From Jaapia argillacea MUCL 33604 (taxonomy: Eukaryota > Basidiomycota > Agaricomycetes > Jaapiales > Jaapiaceae), in contig KL197726.1 of the NCBI GenBank assembly GCA_000697665.1, forward strand, positions 419,617-483,616: a DNA stretch of 64,000 nt, written 5' to 3'. Each line of letters opens with the position of its first letter. The first letter of the stretch is position 1. Below are positions 13,045 to 24,599 of this stretch, one piece after another. A program made the translations under genes and the position numbers. Under the pieces are notes generated by a model. That model did not search any database. It was not told the DNA's origin and saw only the letters and a program-made list of their open reading frames with translations.

Positions 13045-14651
13045 ATGTCCTCCTCAGGGGTCGACGAAGCCGAAGGTCTACAAGCCGTCAATCGTAGCTC
13101 CGGTACGTCAATCACGTCCCCCCTCATCCTAATCTTATTCGGCTCCCTTGACAATACAGTCGCTGCGTTGGTGTTCCTATTTTATGATATCGTACTCACT
13201 TTCGACGACGAAGTACGTTCTTCCTCCCATCCATTCTTGTCCGCAAAGGGAACTGAACCCTTGCGGTAGGTTAATCTCATTTGGTCGTAAGTACCTCGCC
13301 CACCTGGAACCCAACAACGAAGTGAACGGGACGTTTATACACGTTTAGACGACCATGGTCATACACGAAGTTCTTGTTCTTCTACGTACGCTACATGGCC
13401 GCTGCAACTCAAGTGTTCGTCCCCTTGACTCTCATGCCATGATCCAGTGAACTCACCTCCCTCCCAGATCAGCACTATTCGTAACAGCCGAAATATCACC
13501 CCATTTCACTTATACGCAACACCAATGTCTGATATGGGAAGTATGGCAGGGAGTAGCTAGTATGAGTTTGATCATGGCCGTTGATGTCGTTCTTATTTTA
13601 CGAGGTGAGTCAAGCCTCTTTCTGGTGTCCTTCCCGGTTTAACGCCTCCTCCTGATTTCACGCGTCCTTCTTGATCTCATGCATCCTTCCTGATTTCTTG
13701 CGTCCTCACACCACCTCCCCCCAGTCCACGCACTCTACTCAGGAAACCCAACCATAACACGTCTCCTCCTCATAACCTACACCCTCGAAATAGCCTGCAT
13801 GACCATAAGCCTAGTCTTATCAGTCCCAGGAGTAGTATACAACGACGTCTGTCTAGTCACCTGGGTCCCTCCAGCCATCTTCCTCTGGGGGTAAGTCCCT
13901 CTCCCCACCCTGATTGAGGGTTCGTTGCTGATGGAGGTTGGGGTTGGGGATGTAGAGCAGCGACGATATCATTCCAAGCCATCCTATTCACCTTAACAGC
14001 CTATCAATTCTTCGTAGGATTACGATTGGAAGGGATGGGGAAGACGAGGTTGGGTTGGTTATTGATGAGGGATGGGACTTGGGGTTTCGCTTTAATTTTT
14101 CGTCAGTCTTGAGCTTCTTCCCCCCCTCCCACTTCTTCGTTTCATTTCACTGACGATTGTATGCCCGCGTTAGTGATAATGGTTCTCCAAGGCTCGTTAT
14201 ACCTCTTACAAAACAAGAACTACACAGGGATCCTATATTGGTACGTTGCCCCCCTTTCCCCCTCTCCCCTCCCTCAGCTGACGCCCAACACGGACAAAGT
14301 TGGCTAATAACAATCGAATCATTCGCGGGCTACCGAATCCTCCTCAACCTCCAAAAACTATCCCCGGTTAACGGAGGTGGCGCGAGCACCGACATCTTAC
14401 CAACCGATGGTAGGATTGAGTTTAGTACGCATTTGAGGGGGGGGAGGGAAGAATGGGAAACGGGGAGTGGGTTTGGGTTGAGCGGGGGGGAGAGTGAGGG
14501 GTGGGGAGAGAGTGAGAGTGAGTTTAGAGTGGGTAGGAAGGTGTTTGGTGGCACAAAGGCAAGTGGGAGTGGGAGTGGAGCGAACTCGACGGGTATTTCG
14601 AGTGCGGGGGAGATTGAGATGAATGTTGTTGATAGAGATGGGGCGGGTTAG
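13045..14651 (+). CDS. DUF6533-type seven-span membrane protein, array member 1
   Basis: This is the first of six tandem paralogs. The start is the ATG of MSSSGVDEAEGLQAVNRSS; an intron follows directly after NRSS, as in the other members. The next exons give FLFYDIVLTFDDEV, then NLIWS, then YTKFLFFYVRYM, which together form the DUF6533 signature. Later exons carry further hydrophobic spans, including VASMSLIMAVDVVLILR, and the motif LLMRDGTW. The last span leads into GYRILLNLQKLSP. I count about seven membrane segments. The C-terminal tail (about 14345-14651) is glycine/serine/glutamate-rich and unlike the tails of members 2-4. The family has no established biochemical role that I know of. 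A receptor- or sensor-like function is only an inference from the topology. Confidence 0.8.
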
Positions 14652-15325
14652 ATATGTACAACTGGGTGTACAGAGTAACTAACTAAGGTTACACTCTGAC
14701 TCGCGATTTTACCAGCGGCCGTCAACTCTACAGTACCGATTTGAGCGCCTCCTAGTGGGACTCCATGCCGTTCAATTTAGAGTTTCCGATAGGTCGCGAT
14801 CAGTCACTCGTCACCCTTTCATTCAACCTTCTTCTCCTCGATCGTGATGGCACCCCCGACACGGAAAAGAAACGTCGCCGTTGCACCGCTCTCGCGCAAT
14901 CGTACCTTACTATACCTTCATTCACTACTCTTGTTTCCAACATTTGCAAATGTTGCGATCTCCGGTATATCCTTCCCATGAGGTTGCGCTTCACGTTTTG
15001 GGTGGTGGTGCAGGTTTGTCGCTTTTGTGGTGGTAGTAGTCTTGCAATTATTGATAAGTTTGTCAACTTACTGCCAGGTGTCGTGTTCGCCACGACACCG
15101 GACCAATGCTCCAGCGCTCCAGCCCCCAGGCATGTTCGACACAAGGAGCACACAAACTCGGAACGGTGTCAGTGTGGCGCCCGCTAAACTCCAGCCCTGT
15201 CAAATCTGTCTCCGACTCGATCCCATCCTAAACACACACCCAAATCCGATGGGATCCATAGAGGCTAGAAACATCACACTTGTCATGAAATCGACCTCCC
15301 TCTTCTGCTCACTGGCATCGAGCGT
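14652..15325. other. Intergenic spacer, DUF6533 members 1-2
   Basis: No gene was recognised. Open frames here are short and lack the family motifs, so this is best read as the terminator of member 1 plus the promoter of member 2. Confidence 0.5.
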
Positions 15326-16845
15326 ATGTCGACCGATGTCGATGGTGGTTTCCCTTCAGGTGTTTATGAAGCTGCTGCTGTACAAGCTGTCAATCGTAGC
15401 AGTGGTACGTCCCTTTCTCAATCGTTGTTAAGGTCTTGTGGAATAAAGAAGTAATGTGTTTTTTGGTTGGGGGTAGTCGCGGCTTTGGCGTTCTTGGTTT
15501 ATGATGTTGCGTTGACTTTTGGTGATGAGGTCTGTGCTCCATTCTTTTTAAAAGTACCTTTGATGTATTGGCTAACGAGTCGTGCTCAGATCAACTTCAT
15601 TTGGTTGTACGCTTTTCGTTCCTCGTAACACTTGTCACCGGCTGAATGTCTGTTCTAGGAGACCTTGGACCTATACGAAGATTTTGTTCTTTTACGTCCG
15701 GTATATGGCCATCGTGATTCAATTGTAAGATCCACCTGCCCTCGTCCCGCCTTTTTCTCTCTCAATGATTCGATAGTTCGACGCTTTTTATCACTGGGGA
15801 ACTATCCTTTAACTTGCAATACAGCCATCACGCGTGTTACATATGGCAGGTTTGGCAAGGCGGGTCTGTAGTCTCGGTAACTTTGGCAGTGGATTTCATC
15901 TTAATCCTACGAGGTAACTTTCTCGAGCTTCTTCCCCCTTACTCACTAATTGGGAACTCTGTAGTGCATGCTTTGTATGGCGGGAACAAAATCATCACCA
16001 GTATCATCGGGTTCTTCTACATCGCCGAGATAGTAGCCATGATCACGAGCTTAGTGATCGCAATCCCTGGTATGGACTACGACTCCATATGTCTCATCAA
16101 CTACTCTCCATCATTGATACTCCTTTGTGGGTACGTCCACCATGACTCTCCGTCCCCTCTCTATCTTCTAACATTCACCACCCGAACTTTGCGCGGTTTG
16201 CATCAGCGCCGCTTCGGTGTTATTCCAAGGACTACTGTTTGGGTTCACAGCGTATCAATTCTTCGTTGGCCTTCGGAGGGGAAGAGGCCGTTTGGTTACG
16301 TTGCTCATGCGGGATGGGACTTGGGCTTTCTTTCTCATCTTTTGTTCGTCGTCTCTCTGTTCACCAGCCTGGTTGGTGAGAATGGCTAACGAGTTGTCCT
16401 GGATCCAGCGATAGTCGTTTTGTACACCATTTTACTTGTTGTGGACACCACTTACTCTGGAATATTTTATGGGTGAGGAACTCACCCTTCCTGCATCAAT
16501 CACCAGACTGATATCATACCTTCAGCTGGACCCTTACTGCACTCTCCATCGCCGTGAGCCCTATTACACCTCCATCACTTCCATCCTATTAACCCACACC
16601 ATGCCAAACAGGGCTACCGAATTCTCCTCAACCTCCAAAGTCTCTCACCATCTCCACGAACTCGCAGCACGACAACAACAACCGATACTTCACGATATAC
16701 CGATACGCGGATAGAATTTACGACTAACTTGAATGCTGGACGTTCGGCTGATGATGGGTATGGGGGACCTAGTCAGTTTGATACGATGTGGTATGGGAGT
16801 GAGGAATATGAGATGGATATTGTTGAGAGGGAGGGGCAGGGGTAA
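15326..16845 (+). CDS. DUF6533-type seven-span membrane protein, array member 2
   Basis: About 325 residues in ten exons with the shared array architecture. It starts MSTDVDGGFPSGVYEAAA and has an intron after AVNRSS. Signature pieces are FLVYDVALTFGDEV, INFIWL and YTKILFFYVRYM. Later spans include IIGFFYIAEIVAMITSLVIA and SVLFQGLLFGFTAYQFFVG, then LLMRDGTWAFFLIF and GYRILLNLQSLSP. The C-terminal cytosol-like tail ends DIVEREGQG. One oddity: the otherwise FDDE motif reads FGDE here, so the first acidic residue of the pair is lost. The coding frame is intact through every exon I traced. Member 3 is the closest relative, sharing the tail pattern TDTRxEFTTNLN and a similar ending. Confidence 0.82.
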
Positions 16846-18643
16846 GTGGTGGGGGTTGTTGGGTGATGAGAGCATCGTTTCTCGAGTCCCAATCTCCAAC
16901 ATGCTTTGATCTCTTCATCGCTACTCTCCTTGCCGGATGTCGCGTCGCGAAACGACTTTGTTCATTCCGACCACATCCCCCCCCCGATATCGAAATTCGC
17001 CCTCGCATAGGTTTTCAATCGCCCGAACGAAATCGATCCACCCTTGCAATCCGCCGATGGTGGTGCTTTGATTGCATGGGGGGATGTCTGGGAGGCAACA
17101 TGGGGTTTATGGAGTGGGTGGTTCTAGGGTGGGAGGTGGGAGGTGGGAGGTTCGGCTTTTCAATGCCGGGAGAAACATTGGTGCCTGGCGGTAGTGCTTC
17201 CCTTGTTGAGCTTCTCCCGCGAAGAGTGCAGTATCGTTAACTTGGGGATTGGACCTTGGGGTGTAAGTATCGTTGGCCGGCTCAAAGGGTACTTACTGTA
17301 CCGGACATCCTTACTCTTGGTCGCTTTACGTGAGATAGCAGACCTTCGCGCGCTAGGCTTGCACAGTGTCCTCATGATGCACACAAGTAGTTCATGCCAT
17401 ACCCTGCCTGTTCTGCTCCGATATCGGTCAGTCCGTGTAGCCATTGGCACAGTCCATTTAGACTTGGCCACCGGCATTCAACGCTTGCAAACTAAGCGAA
17501 TTCCGGCTGTTACACCCTATCACATAACCTTCTTGCTCTCTCTCTAAGTTTGCTCTCGATCATCGTGATGCGCCCCAGAACACTATAATGTATATGCATG
17601 ACAGAAAACGTGTCCCTGGCAGAAGTCTGCACCTTGACGTTTCCGCAAACTAATTTGGTGGTGACCCAGGATTGCAAATTCGCGTCAAGTTGTCGATTCC
17701 ATGAGTAATATTGTTGCGGGAGTTACAGCAAGTTACAAATCGATAGTCAGGTCGCAAAACCCGCACAGACGCACAGAATTGACTTTCCGCCGTTAGCCGC
17801 CTGCAAGACCATCCGAAAGCAGCAATTCCCATCAATTCTGACCGCTTCAGTTCGAGAGGGACTCCGACAACACCGCTAACGGTCGGGCATCAATATTTAC
17901 TATGTGTAACTTTCTTCTCAACCTGTCTATCGATCTGTAACTTGCTGTAACCTTCATTCCCTTTGGGCTGGTGGTTTCCTGATCTTCTGCGCATAAGTAC
18001 CCTTCGGGAACACTGGGGATTGGACAGGTGTTTGGCTCAGGGTTTAGCGGTCTCCGAAATCGGTGTGCCCGGTGCCTCAGGTATCCACATTAATATTGCA
18101 AGAAACATTTCAATTTCCCTTCCAGATCCCACTTCGTTCCTCAATTTCTCAGCTCCTGAAGTCATGCGTGACAATGTCACACCCCCTTCATTTAACCTTC
18201 CCACTCCTCGATCACATGATGGCATTGATGCACCTCCAGCTTGGCCTCCTCCAGGAAGCTAGCAAATGACAGAAAACTTGTGGTCGAGCCATTGCAAACG
18301 GTCCGATCCTGATCTCGACAATCCTGCGGGTACGTATCCTCTGACCCATCCTTGATAAGTACCCATTTCGTGATCCTTAAGATACCCACTTCTATCATCG
18401 ACAAACGACAGCGTTTGAGGAGAGAGATTCAGTACGACCGACGTTGCCTCGGGGCGCCAAAATATCGGAATTCCGTGTGGTCGTTGGCGGCGGAAAGGTC
18501 TGGATCACCTACTATATCACCTTTTTGCACTACTTAAGGCCCTCTCGTTTCGACCCTTTTCGGTTCCCGGTCCCGACTAAATCCTTTGATATCATAAATG
18601 AAGAACTTCCTCCTGAATAGCGCACTCACACCCCGCCCAGTGT
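16846..18643. other. 1.8 kb spacer, DUF6533 members 2-3
   Basis: This is the longest gap in the array; the other spacers are 428-674 bp. No intact gene is visible. A 7-bp unit (GTGGGAG) is repeated about three times at 17128-17151. A short hydrophobic-looking piece near 17965 resembles the WAFFLIFC segment of the family, but it is too small to call a relic. Confidence 0.4.
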
Positions 18644-20220
18644 ATGTCGACGAATGACAGTGGACCTGCGCCAGGTGATTACGGGGCAGCTGCAGACGCT
18701 GTCAATCACGCCGGCGGTACGTCTATGATCAGTAATGAATTCATGTAGAACCTGTCCACTCACGTCAGACCTTCCTTCCCTTCCATCGCTTTCCTAGTTG
18801 GAGCTTTAGCGTTCTTGATTTATGATATTATCCTGACTTTCGATGATGAGGTTGGCAGTGACTTGCTGTGTCGTTCTATTCATTGGACTGATCATCTGAT
18901 GCATAGGTCAACCTTATTTGGTCGTACGTGCTCAATCCTTGTTTCTCGCAATCGTGAAACTGAATAGTATGGCTGAATGATATCACTGGTGGGTTCACAG
19001 GAGGCGGTGGACCTACACGAAGTTCTTGTTTTTCTATGTTCGATACATGGCTGTCGCAATCGAACTGTAAGCCAGATCTCAACTCACTTCATCGAGTTCC
19101 CCTTGCTCAATAGTTGAAAGCACTGGCATCTTCACCACAGGAGAACTGTCATCCGACTTACAATACAGTCACCATGGATGCTACCTCTGGCAAATATGGT
19201 ATGGTGGTTCAGCGGTGTCTCTGATGGCGGCCGTGGATTGTATTCTGATTTTGAGAGGTCAGGTTCCTCCTTCACACGTGGACTGATTGTGTCTCAATGG
19301 CTTGGTTTAGTACATGCCCTCTACTGCGGGAATAAGATCGTCACCTCGATCATCGGCTTTTTCTATGTCGTCGAGATAATTACCATGATCACAAGCTTGG
19401 CGATTGCCATACCCGAAATGCAGTACGACTCGATATGTCTCATCACGTACTCTCCTCCAGTCTTGCTCATATATGGGTGAGTAGGCGTCCGTTGCCCATC
19501 TCGAACTATGTCGTCTGATTTATGTCCTTAATTTCTTGTTACGATCGCTAGTGCTGCGTCGGTCCTCTTCCAAGGAGTGCTTTTTGGCTTCACAGCATAC
19601 CAATTCTTCATTGGTCTTCGCCGAGGAAGAGGACCTTTGGTTACGTTGCTCATGCGAGATGGTACTTGGGCTTTCTTTCTCATCTTCAGTTAGTAATCTA
19701 GGTTCTCCTTCCTCCTTGTTCACCTCAAATGGCTAACACGTATCATTTTTGCCTGAAACAGCTTTCATAGTTTTGTATGCAATTTTACTTGTTGTGGATA
19801 CTGCATACGCTGGCGTATTTTATGGGTAAGCGAGTGATCTTCGCCGTATCACAACCACTGAAATGTATCCTAATGTATCCGATATCCAGCTGGCTTCTCA
19901 CTGCATTTTCATTCGCCGTGAGTTCTTTCAGTGCCTTCTAATCACCACCTTGCCTTGATTCACGCGGCCCTTTATGTCATACCAAACAGGGCTATCGAAT
20001 TCTTTTGAACCTCCAATATCTCTCGCCTCCTCCCCGATCACTGACCACAACCCGTACTAGCAGCACACGGTACACCGATACGCGGATGGAGTTCACGACC
20101 AACTTGAACACTGGTCGTTCCGTTGGTGATGGTTATGACGGACCCAGTCAGTTCGACCCGGCGTGGTGTGCTAGTGGCGAATATGAGCTGGGTGTTGTTG
20201 ATCGGGAACGGCAAGGGTAA
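18644..20220 (+). CDS. DUF6533-type seven-span membrane protein, array member 3
   Basis: The start is MSTNDSGPAPGDYGAAADAV, with the conserved first intron just after it. Exons give FLIYDIILTFDDEV, NLIWS and YTKFLFFYVRYM, then a span ending in VDCILILR. SIIGFFYVVEIITMITSLAI follows, then FQGVLFGFTAYQF and LLMRDGTWAFFLIF. After the last span come GYRILLNLQYLSP and a tail with TDTRMEFTTNLNTG ending VVDRERQG. About seven hydrophobic segments are seen. The protein is very close to member 2, which suggests a recent duplication. The frame is open throughout. The function is unknown beyond being an integral membrane protein. Confidence 0.82.
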
Positions 20221-20676
20221 ATGGGGCTTTACGGGATGCCTAATATCATATTGGGAGTCACTACGGCGCCCGACCTCAGCTGCAAGTCCCCTCTGCTCCC
20301 AAAGCGTTTTATGACGGAAATAGATGACGACGGCCTTTGAAGGCATTCATTTTGATCACGGTGTCCTCATTTCATGGCTCTCTTCCTATCTCAATCAGAA
20401 AACTCTTCCGTTTTCTCGACCTGCTGCTCCCTTGAGAGTGACCTGTGACCGAAGTCACAAGCCCGTCACAACGTTGTCGGAAGGGCAAGATCTCCGAAAC
20501 AACCATGCGAAATCCAGCCAAGGCCCAGGACGATGGCTGTTTGATGGCCTGTCGGAATTCTGGAAGTCGCGAGGGCACAGTGAGGGCACCCTTAACCCGG
20601 ATCGGTCGGGTCAAATCTTGCAATCATCTCCATTGAGGCAGCAACATGCAGGTATGTTCCTCTCCTCGTCGAGCTC
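20221..20676. other. Spacer, DUF6533 members 3-4
   Basis: A 456-bp spacer. It contains a cluster of GTGAC/GTCAC pentamers at 20438-20469, about 210-240 bp before the start of member 4. No gene is seen. Confidence 0.45.
20438..20469. promoter_or_regulatory. GTGAC/GTCAC cluster upstream of array member 4
   Basis: Two GTGAC and two GTCAC pentamers occur in 32 bp, 208-239 bp upstream of the ATG at 20677. This resembles the clusters upstream of the Bud4-like and export-factor genes. The other spacers in the array do not show such a cluster. Confidence 0.35.
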
Positions 20677-22191
20677 ATGTCGACGCAGGGACCCTCGACG
20701 GGTGCTCAACATGCATCCGCTATGTTAGCCGTGAATCGCAGCGCTGGTATGCCCTTTCCGTACGCTTACATAAATACACGGGGCTGATTGCGCGTGTTCG
20801 CATCCCTGTAGCTGCTGCTCTGGCGTTGTTGTTTTATGACATTCTGTTGACATTTGATGATGAGGTTGGTGTCGTTTACCTCAATCTAACTCGACTGCTG
20901 AGTATCTTGAGGTTAGGTCCATCTCATCTGGTCGTAAGCAAATTTGACGGCGTCGTTGTCTGGTTCGCAGTCAACCTTTGAATACAGGAGACCACGGAGT
21001 TACACTAAATTCCTCTATTTCTATGTTCGTTACATGACTTTGGCAGCACAAATGTATGTCTTGGTTATTCTATCTTTTCACCATCTAATTCACTTCGCCA
21101 GTTCTCTGGTTTTCACCACCGGAGAGGCGTCACCAAACCTTCAATATACTCACTATCAATGTTACCTCTGGGAGATCTGGCAAGAAGGTTTCGCATTGTC
21201 CCTGATCATGGCGGTTGATATCATTCTCATTTTGCGTGGTAGGTCACGCGTTTCTTGACATACCTCGGCGTATTCGCAGCAATCGACTGATTCCAGTTTG
21301 TAGTCCACGCCCTTTATAACGGAAAAAAGCTCGTCACATCGATCATCTGCTTTTTCTACATCGCTGAGGTAGTTTCCATGCTCACAAGTTCAGTGCTGGC
21401 CACGCCTGGCATGGAGTATGACACGTTATGCCTCATAACCTACTCTCCGCCCTCCATCGTGACCTACGGGTGAGGTTTACGTCTGTCTGTTTCACTTTCC
21501 CCCTCACTTTGTAACCGTATCCCTCCAGTGTCGCCTCAGCGGTATTCCAAGGCATACTCTTCAGCTTTACGTTATATCAGTTCGTTGTGAGCCTCCGCCA
21601 AGGCTGGGGAAGAACCCGGCTGGTTACGCTACTCATGCGAGATGGAACTTGGGCCTTCTTCTTGATATTCTGTTAGTACCCTATCTGCCCTCTCTTGTGG
21701 GTCCAACATCCTGAACTGTGTTCTGTTTTGCCTGCCAGCTGTCATGATTGTGCAGTCTGCAGTGTATCTATGGGGAGATCCTGACTATTCTGGCATGCTC
21801 TATTGGTAAGCCGCCCGAAGATGCAAGCTGTTGACGTTAGGGCTGATGATTCGTTCTCAGCTGGCTTCTAACAATATTTTCCTTCTCCGTAAGCTTCTCC
21901 GCTATCAGTAATTTATCTGACCACCCTTTTTTTCTTACCACCCCGTTCTTTACTCAGGGTTATCGCATCCTCCTTAACCTTCAAAGCCTCTCTCCCTCGC
22001 ATCGGCCATCTGCCGACACTGACATCACGACATCCCGTATCACGAACACTCGTATGGAGTTCACAACGAATTTCAACAACGGTCGTTCGATTGGTGATAA
22101 TTATGGAGGGGGAAGTATGAGTGGTCCGAGCGCATCTGATGATTGTGAGCCCGGATGGGAGTTGGGGGATATCCGGAGGGCACCAGATTAG
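20677..22191 (+). CDS. DUF6533-type seven-span membrane protein, array member 4
   Basis: The start chosen is MSTQGPSTGAQHASAMLAV, with the conserved intron after the NRSA codons. Signature exons read LLFYDILLTFDDEV, HLIWS and YTKFLYFYVRYM. The following spans include FALSLIMAVDIILILR and SIICFFYIAEVVSMLTSSVL, then FQGILFSFTLYQFVVSL and LLMRDGTWAFFLIF. The last span is followed by GYRILLNLQSLSP and a tail with TNTRMEFTTNFNNG. The tail ends DIRRAPD, without the acidic ending of members 2 and 3. All exons are open and intron positions match the paralogs. Function is unknown. Confidence 0.82.
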
Positions 22192-22619
22192 AAGGTAGAC
22201 GATCAGGACCATGTGCATCGCTGATTGGGGGGACGCTCAATGGACTTCTTCGGGGTGTTTGGCTGGGTTTAGTGGGAAGATCGTCAGAACCATGACGGAG
22301 GATTGGTCTCCAAAGAGGCACCGGTTCGCTGAGCAACCGCTATCTTCACACAAACTCCGTTGGGTGACGATCTTATGTATCCTTCTTCGGAGCGAATCTA
22401 GAGCGGTGAGGTAAATGAGGGTTGAATCAGCCACATAGGCGCCAAGGCACATCTTTGCAGAGCTTCGTAAGTTAAGGTTACGAAGGCCTCCACACTAGTA
22501 CAGGCCGCCCGGACCAGCTTCTCAACCATGCGACTACCGTTGAGGTCGGCCTCAGGTTCTCGCTATGCTTTACTTCCTACTCCAACCACACAGCACAGAT
22601 CTTTCACGCTGGAACTCGC
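22192..22619. other. Spacer, DUF6533 members 4-5
   Basis: A 428-bp spacer. No gene or strong repeat is seen. Confidence 0.5.
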
Positions 22620-24053
22620 ATGTCAATCTTGAGTTCGGATGTTCGACAAGCTGAAGCTACAGATGCAGTCAATCGTAGTTCTGGTGCGTTGCAACCGTCT
22701 CCCCTCATGTTGCTATCCATCCTGAATAATGCCTCTTTGCAGTTGCAGCAATGATGTTTTTGCTGTACGATATATGTCTGACATTCGATGATGAGGTTCG
22801 TTCGTCCCAAACCTATCGGTAAACACCCCTGACAGCCTGGGTTAGGTCAACCTTATCTGGCCGTGAGCTCTGGATACTTGCGATCGCAGCCGACTATTTT
22901 TGACACACACCGCATCTAGCAAACCTTGGTCCTTCACCAAATTCCTTTTCTTCTTCGTCCGTTACTTCCCCGTGGTCACACAATTGTGCGCTTCAATCTT
23001 GCGTCTCGTTTGCATGCTTTTGATCCTCGTCCGACAGCTCTATTCTCTTCGTTGCTTCGGACTATGAGTTCTCTCAACACGAATGCTTCGTTTGGGAGAT
23101 CTGGCAATGCACGGCTGCTGTGGCGCTTGTAGTATCTGTGGACGCCATTCTCATTATGCGAGGTACGCACGCTCGCAAATCGAACTACTATCCACTCTGA
23201 ACCCGTCCAGTCCGCGCACTGTACGGCAGTACAAAATTTATCCCCTACGCCCTTCTCGCTTTGTATCTCACCGAAATTGTGGGAATGTCGACAAGCTTGG
23301 CTATTTCATTACCTGGGATGAGATTCAACGACATATGCCTCACGACATACATCCCAAAGTCAATTCTTGGCTATTTGTATGTTTCAGATACCAGGAACAT
23401 TCTTGGCTTATCTTCCTTCCGCCACCTGAGTCGTTCTGATGGTTTCCGATTTGTCAGGGGTTCATCTATCTTATTCCAGGGAATACTATTCACCCTCACC
23501 ATCTACCAGTTTGCTATCGGCCTTCGAGATGAATGGGGCCGGTCGCGTGTCGTAGATTTGATCATGCGCGACGGCACATGGGGTTTCGTCCTGGTGTTCG
23601 GTATGGAGATCTTCTTGACGACTACCCTGCGATGTTATTTACAATATGAGTCAAGCAATAAACCTCTTACAAGCGTCAATATACCTATTGAAGAACCATG
23701 CTTATGCTGGTTTATTCTATGCGTAAGTTTTGTCTATGCTTTGGACGCGAGGTAGCTGACCGAGTTCTTTATCGTTCATCAAGTTGGTCCCTCACCACGT
23801 TCTCATTCACGGTACGTCCACGCACTCGTGTCTGTTCACATCATCCCCGTGACCTCCATGAATTCAGGGCTATCGTATAGTCATTAATCTCCAACACCTC
23901 TCTCCCCAATTTCCTTCCACAACACTATCCCATGTCACGGACACTCGCCTTGATTTCTCCGCTGTGCTGAACACTGATCCCTCATCAGAGTCCGACCCTC
24001 CCTTTCCAGCAACGGTCGACATAGAGATGGCACCGAGGTCGGGACAGGGATAA
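22620..24053 (+). CDS. DUF6533-type seven-span membrane protein, array member 5
   Basis: It starts MSILSSDVRQAEATDAVNRS. Signature pieces are FLLYDICLTFDDEV, NLIWP and FTKFLFFFVRYF. Later exons carry FSQHECFVWEIWQ, a hydrophobic span ending VDAILIMR, then FQGILFTLTIYQFAIGL and LIMRDGTWGFVLVF. After the last span come GYRIVINLQHLSP and a shorter tail ending MAPRSGQG. NLIWP instead of NLIWS and the phenylalanine-rich FFFVRY group this copy with member 6 rather than with members 2-4. The frame stays open if the exon beginning near 23037 is read as SILFVASDYEF. Function is unknown. Confidence 0.8.
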
Positions 24054-24599
24054 CTTGAACGCCTAGCCTATGAGCCATACCTGCAGCACGAGGGATTTTG
24101 GATGATCTCCAGAGACTGTTGGATTGTACCGCGTTGATGTAGGGTACTGTAGATACCTCCCGTTCTTGTGAAATCTGTTTCGAGATCTGAGTTATTTTAG
24201 AGTTACCGAATCGGCACGTTGCGGGAAACAGGAACGCGACCATGCAAAATCAGTGTATTGAACCTTGATCGAATGAACCGAGGGCCTAGCAATGCCGTTC
24301 ATCCGTCACCTCAATTTCTTGTGCCCCTCTCTTCCTTTTACCTGGGCCCCTATAATCTCGAATACTTCCCAGCGCTGTGGCAGTCGTCGAGACTCCTCTT
24401 TTTTACAATCACACTGGCACAGGAGCGCCCATCACAAGTTACAGGGAGGGGCAGACTTATCGGTGTAGTTTTTGGTTGCCAACGAAGGCTCGGAGCCTTG
24501 TATTCCTAGAGTTGCTTGGTTGTGGATTGGTGACGGTCAGATATCGCTCTACATCCCTGAAGACAACCCTGCTGAACTGCTGGGACGCCTCCAGCTCGC
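24054..24599. other. Spacer, DUF6533 members 5-6
   Basis: A 546-bp spacer. No gene is seen. Confidence 0.5.

Noticed and set aside
17940-18000. Possible DUF6533 relic in the 1.8-kb gap of the array
   Set aside because: Only a few residues resemble the WAFFLIFC segment and no flanking exon matches, so chance is likely.
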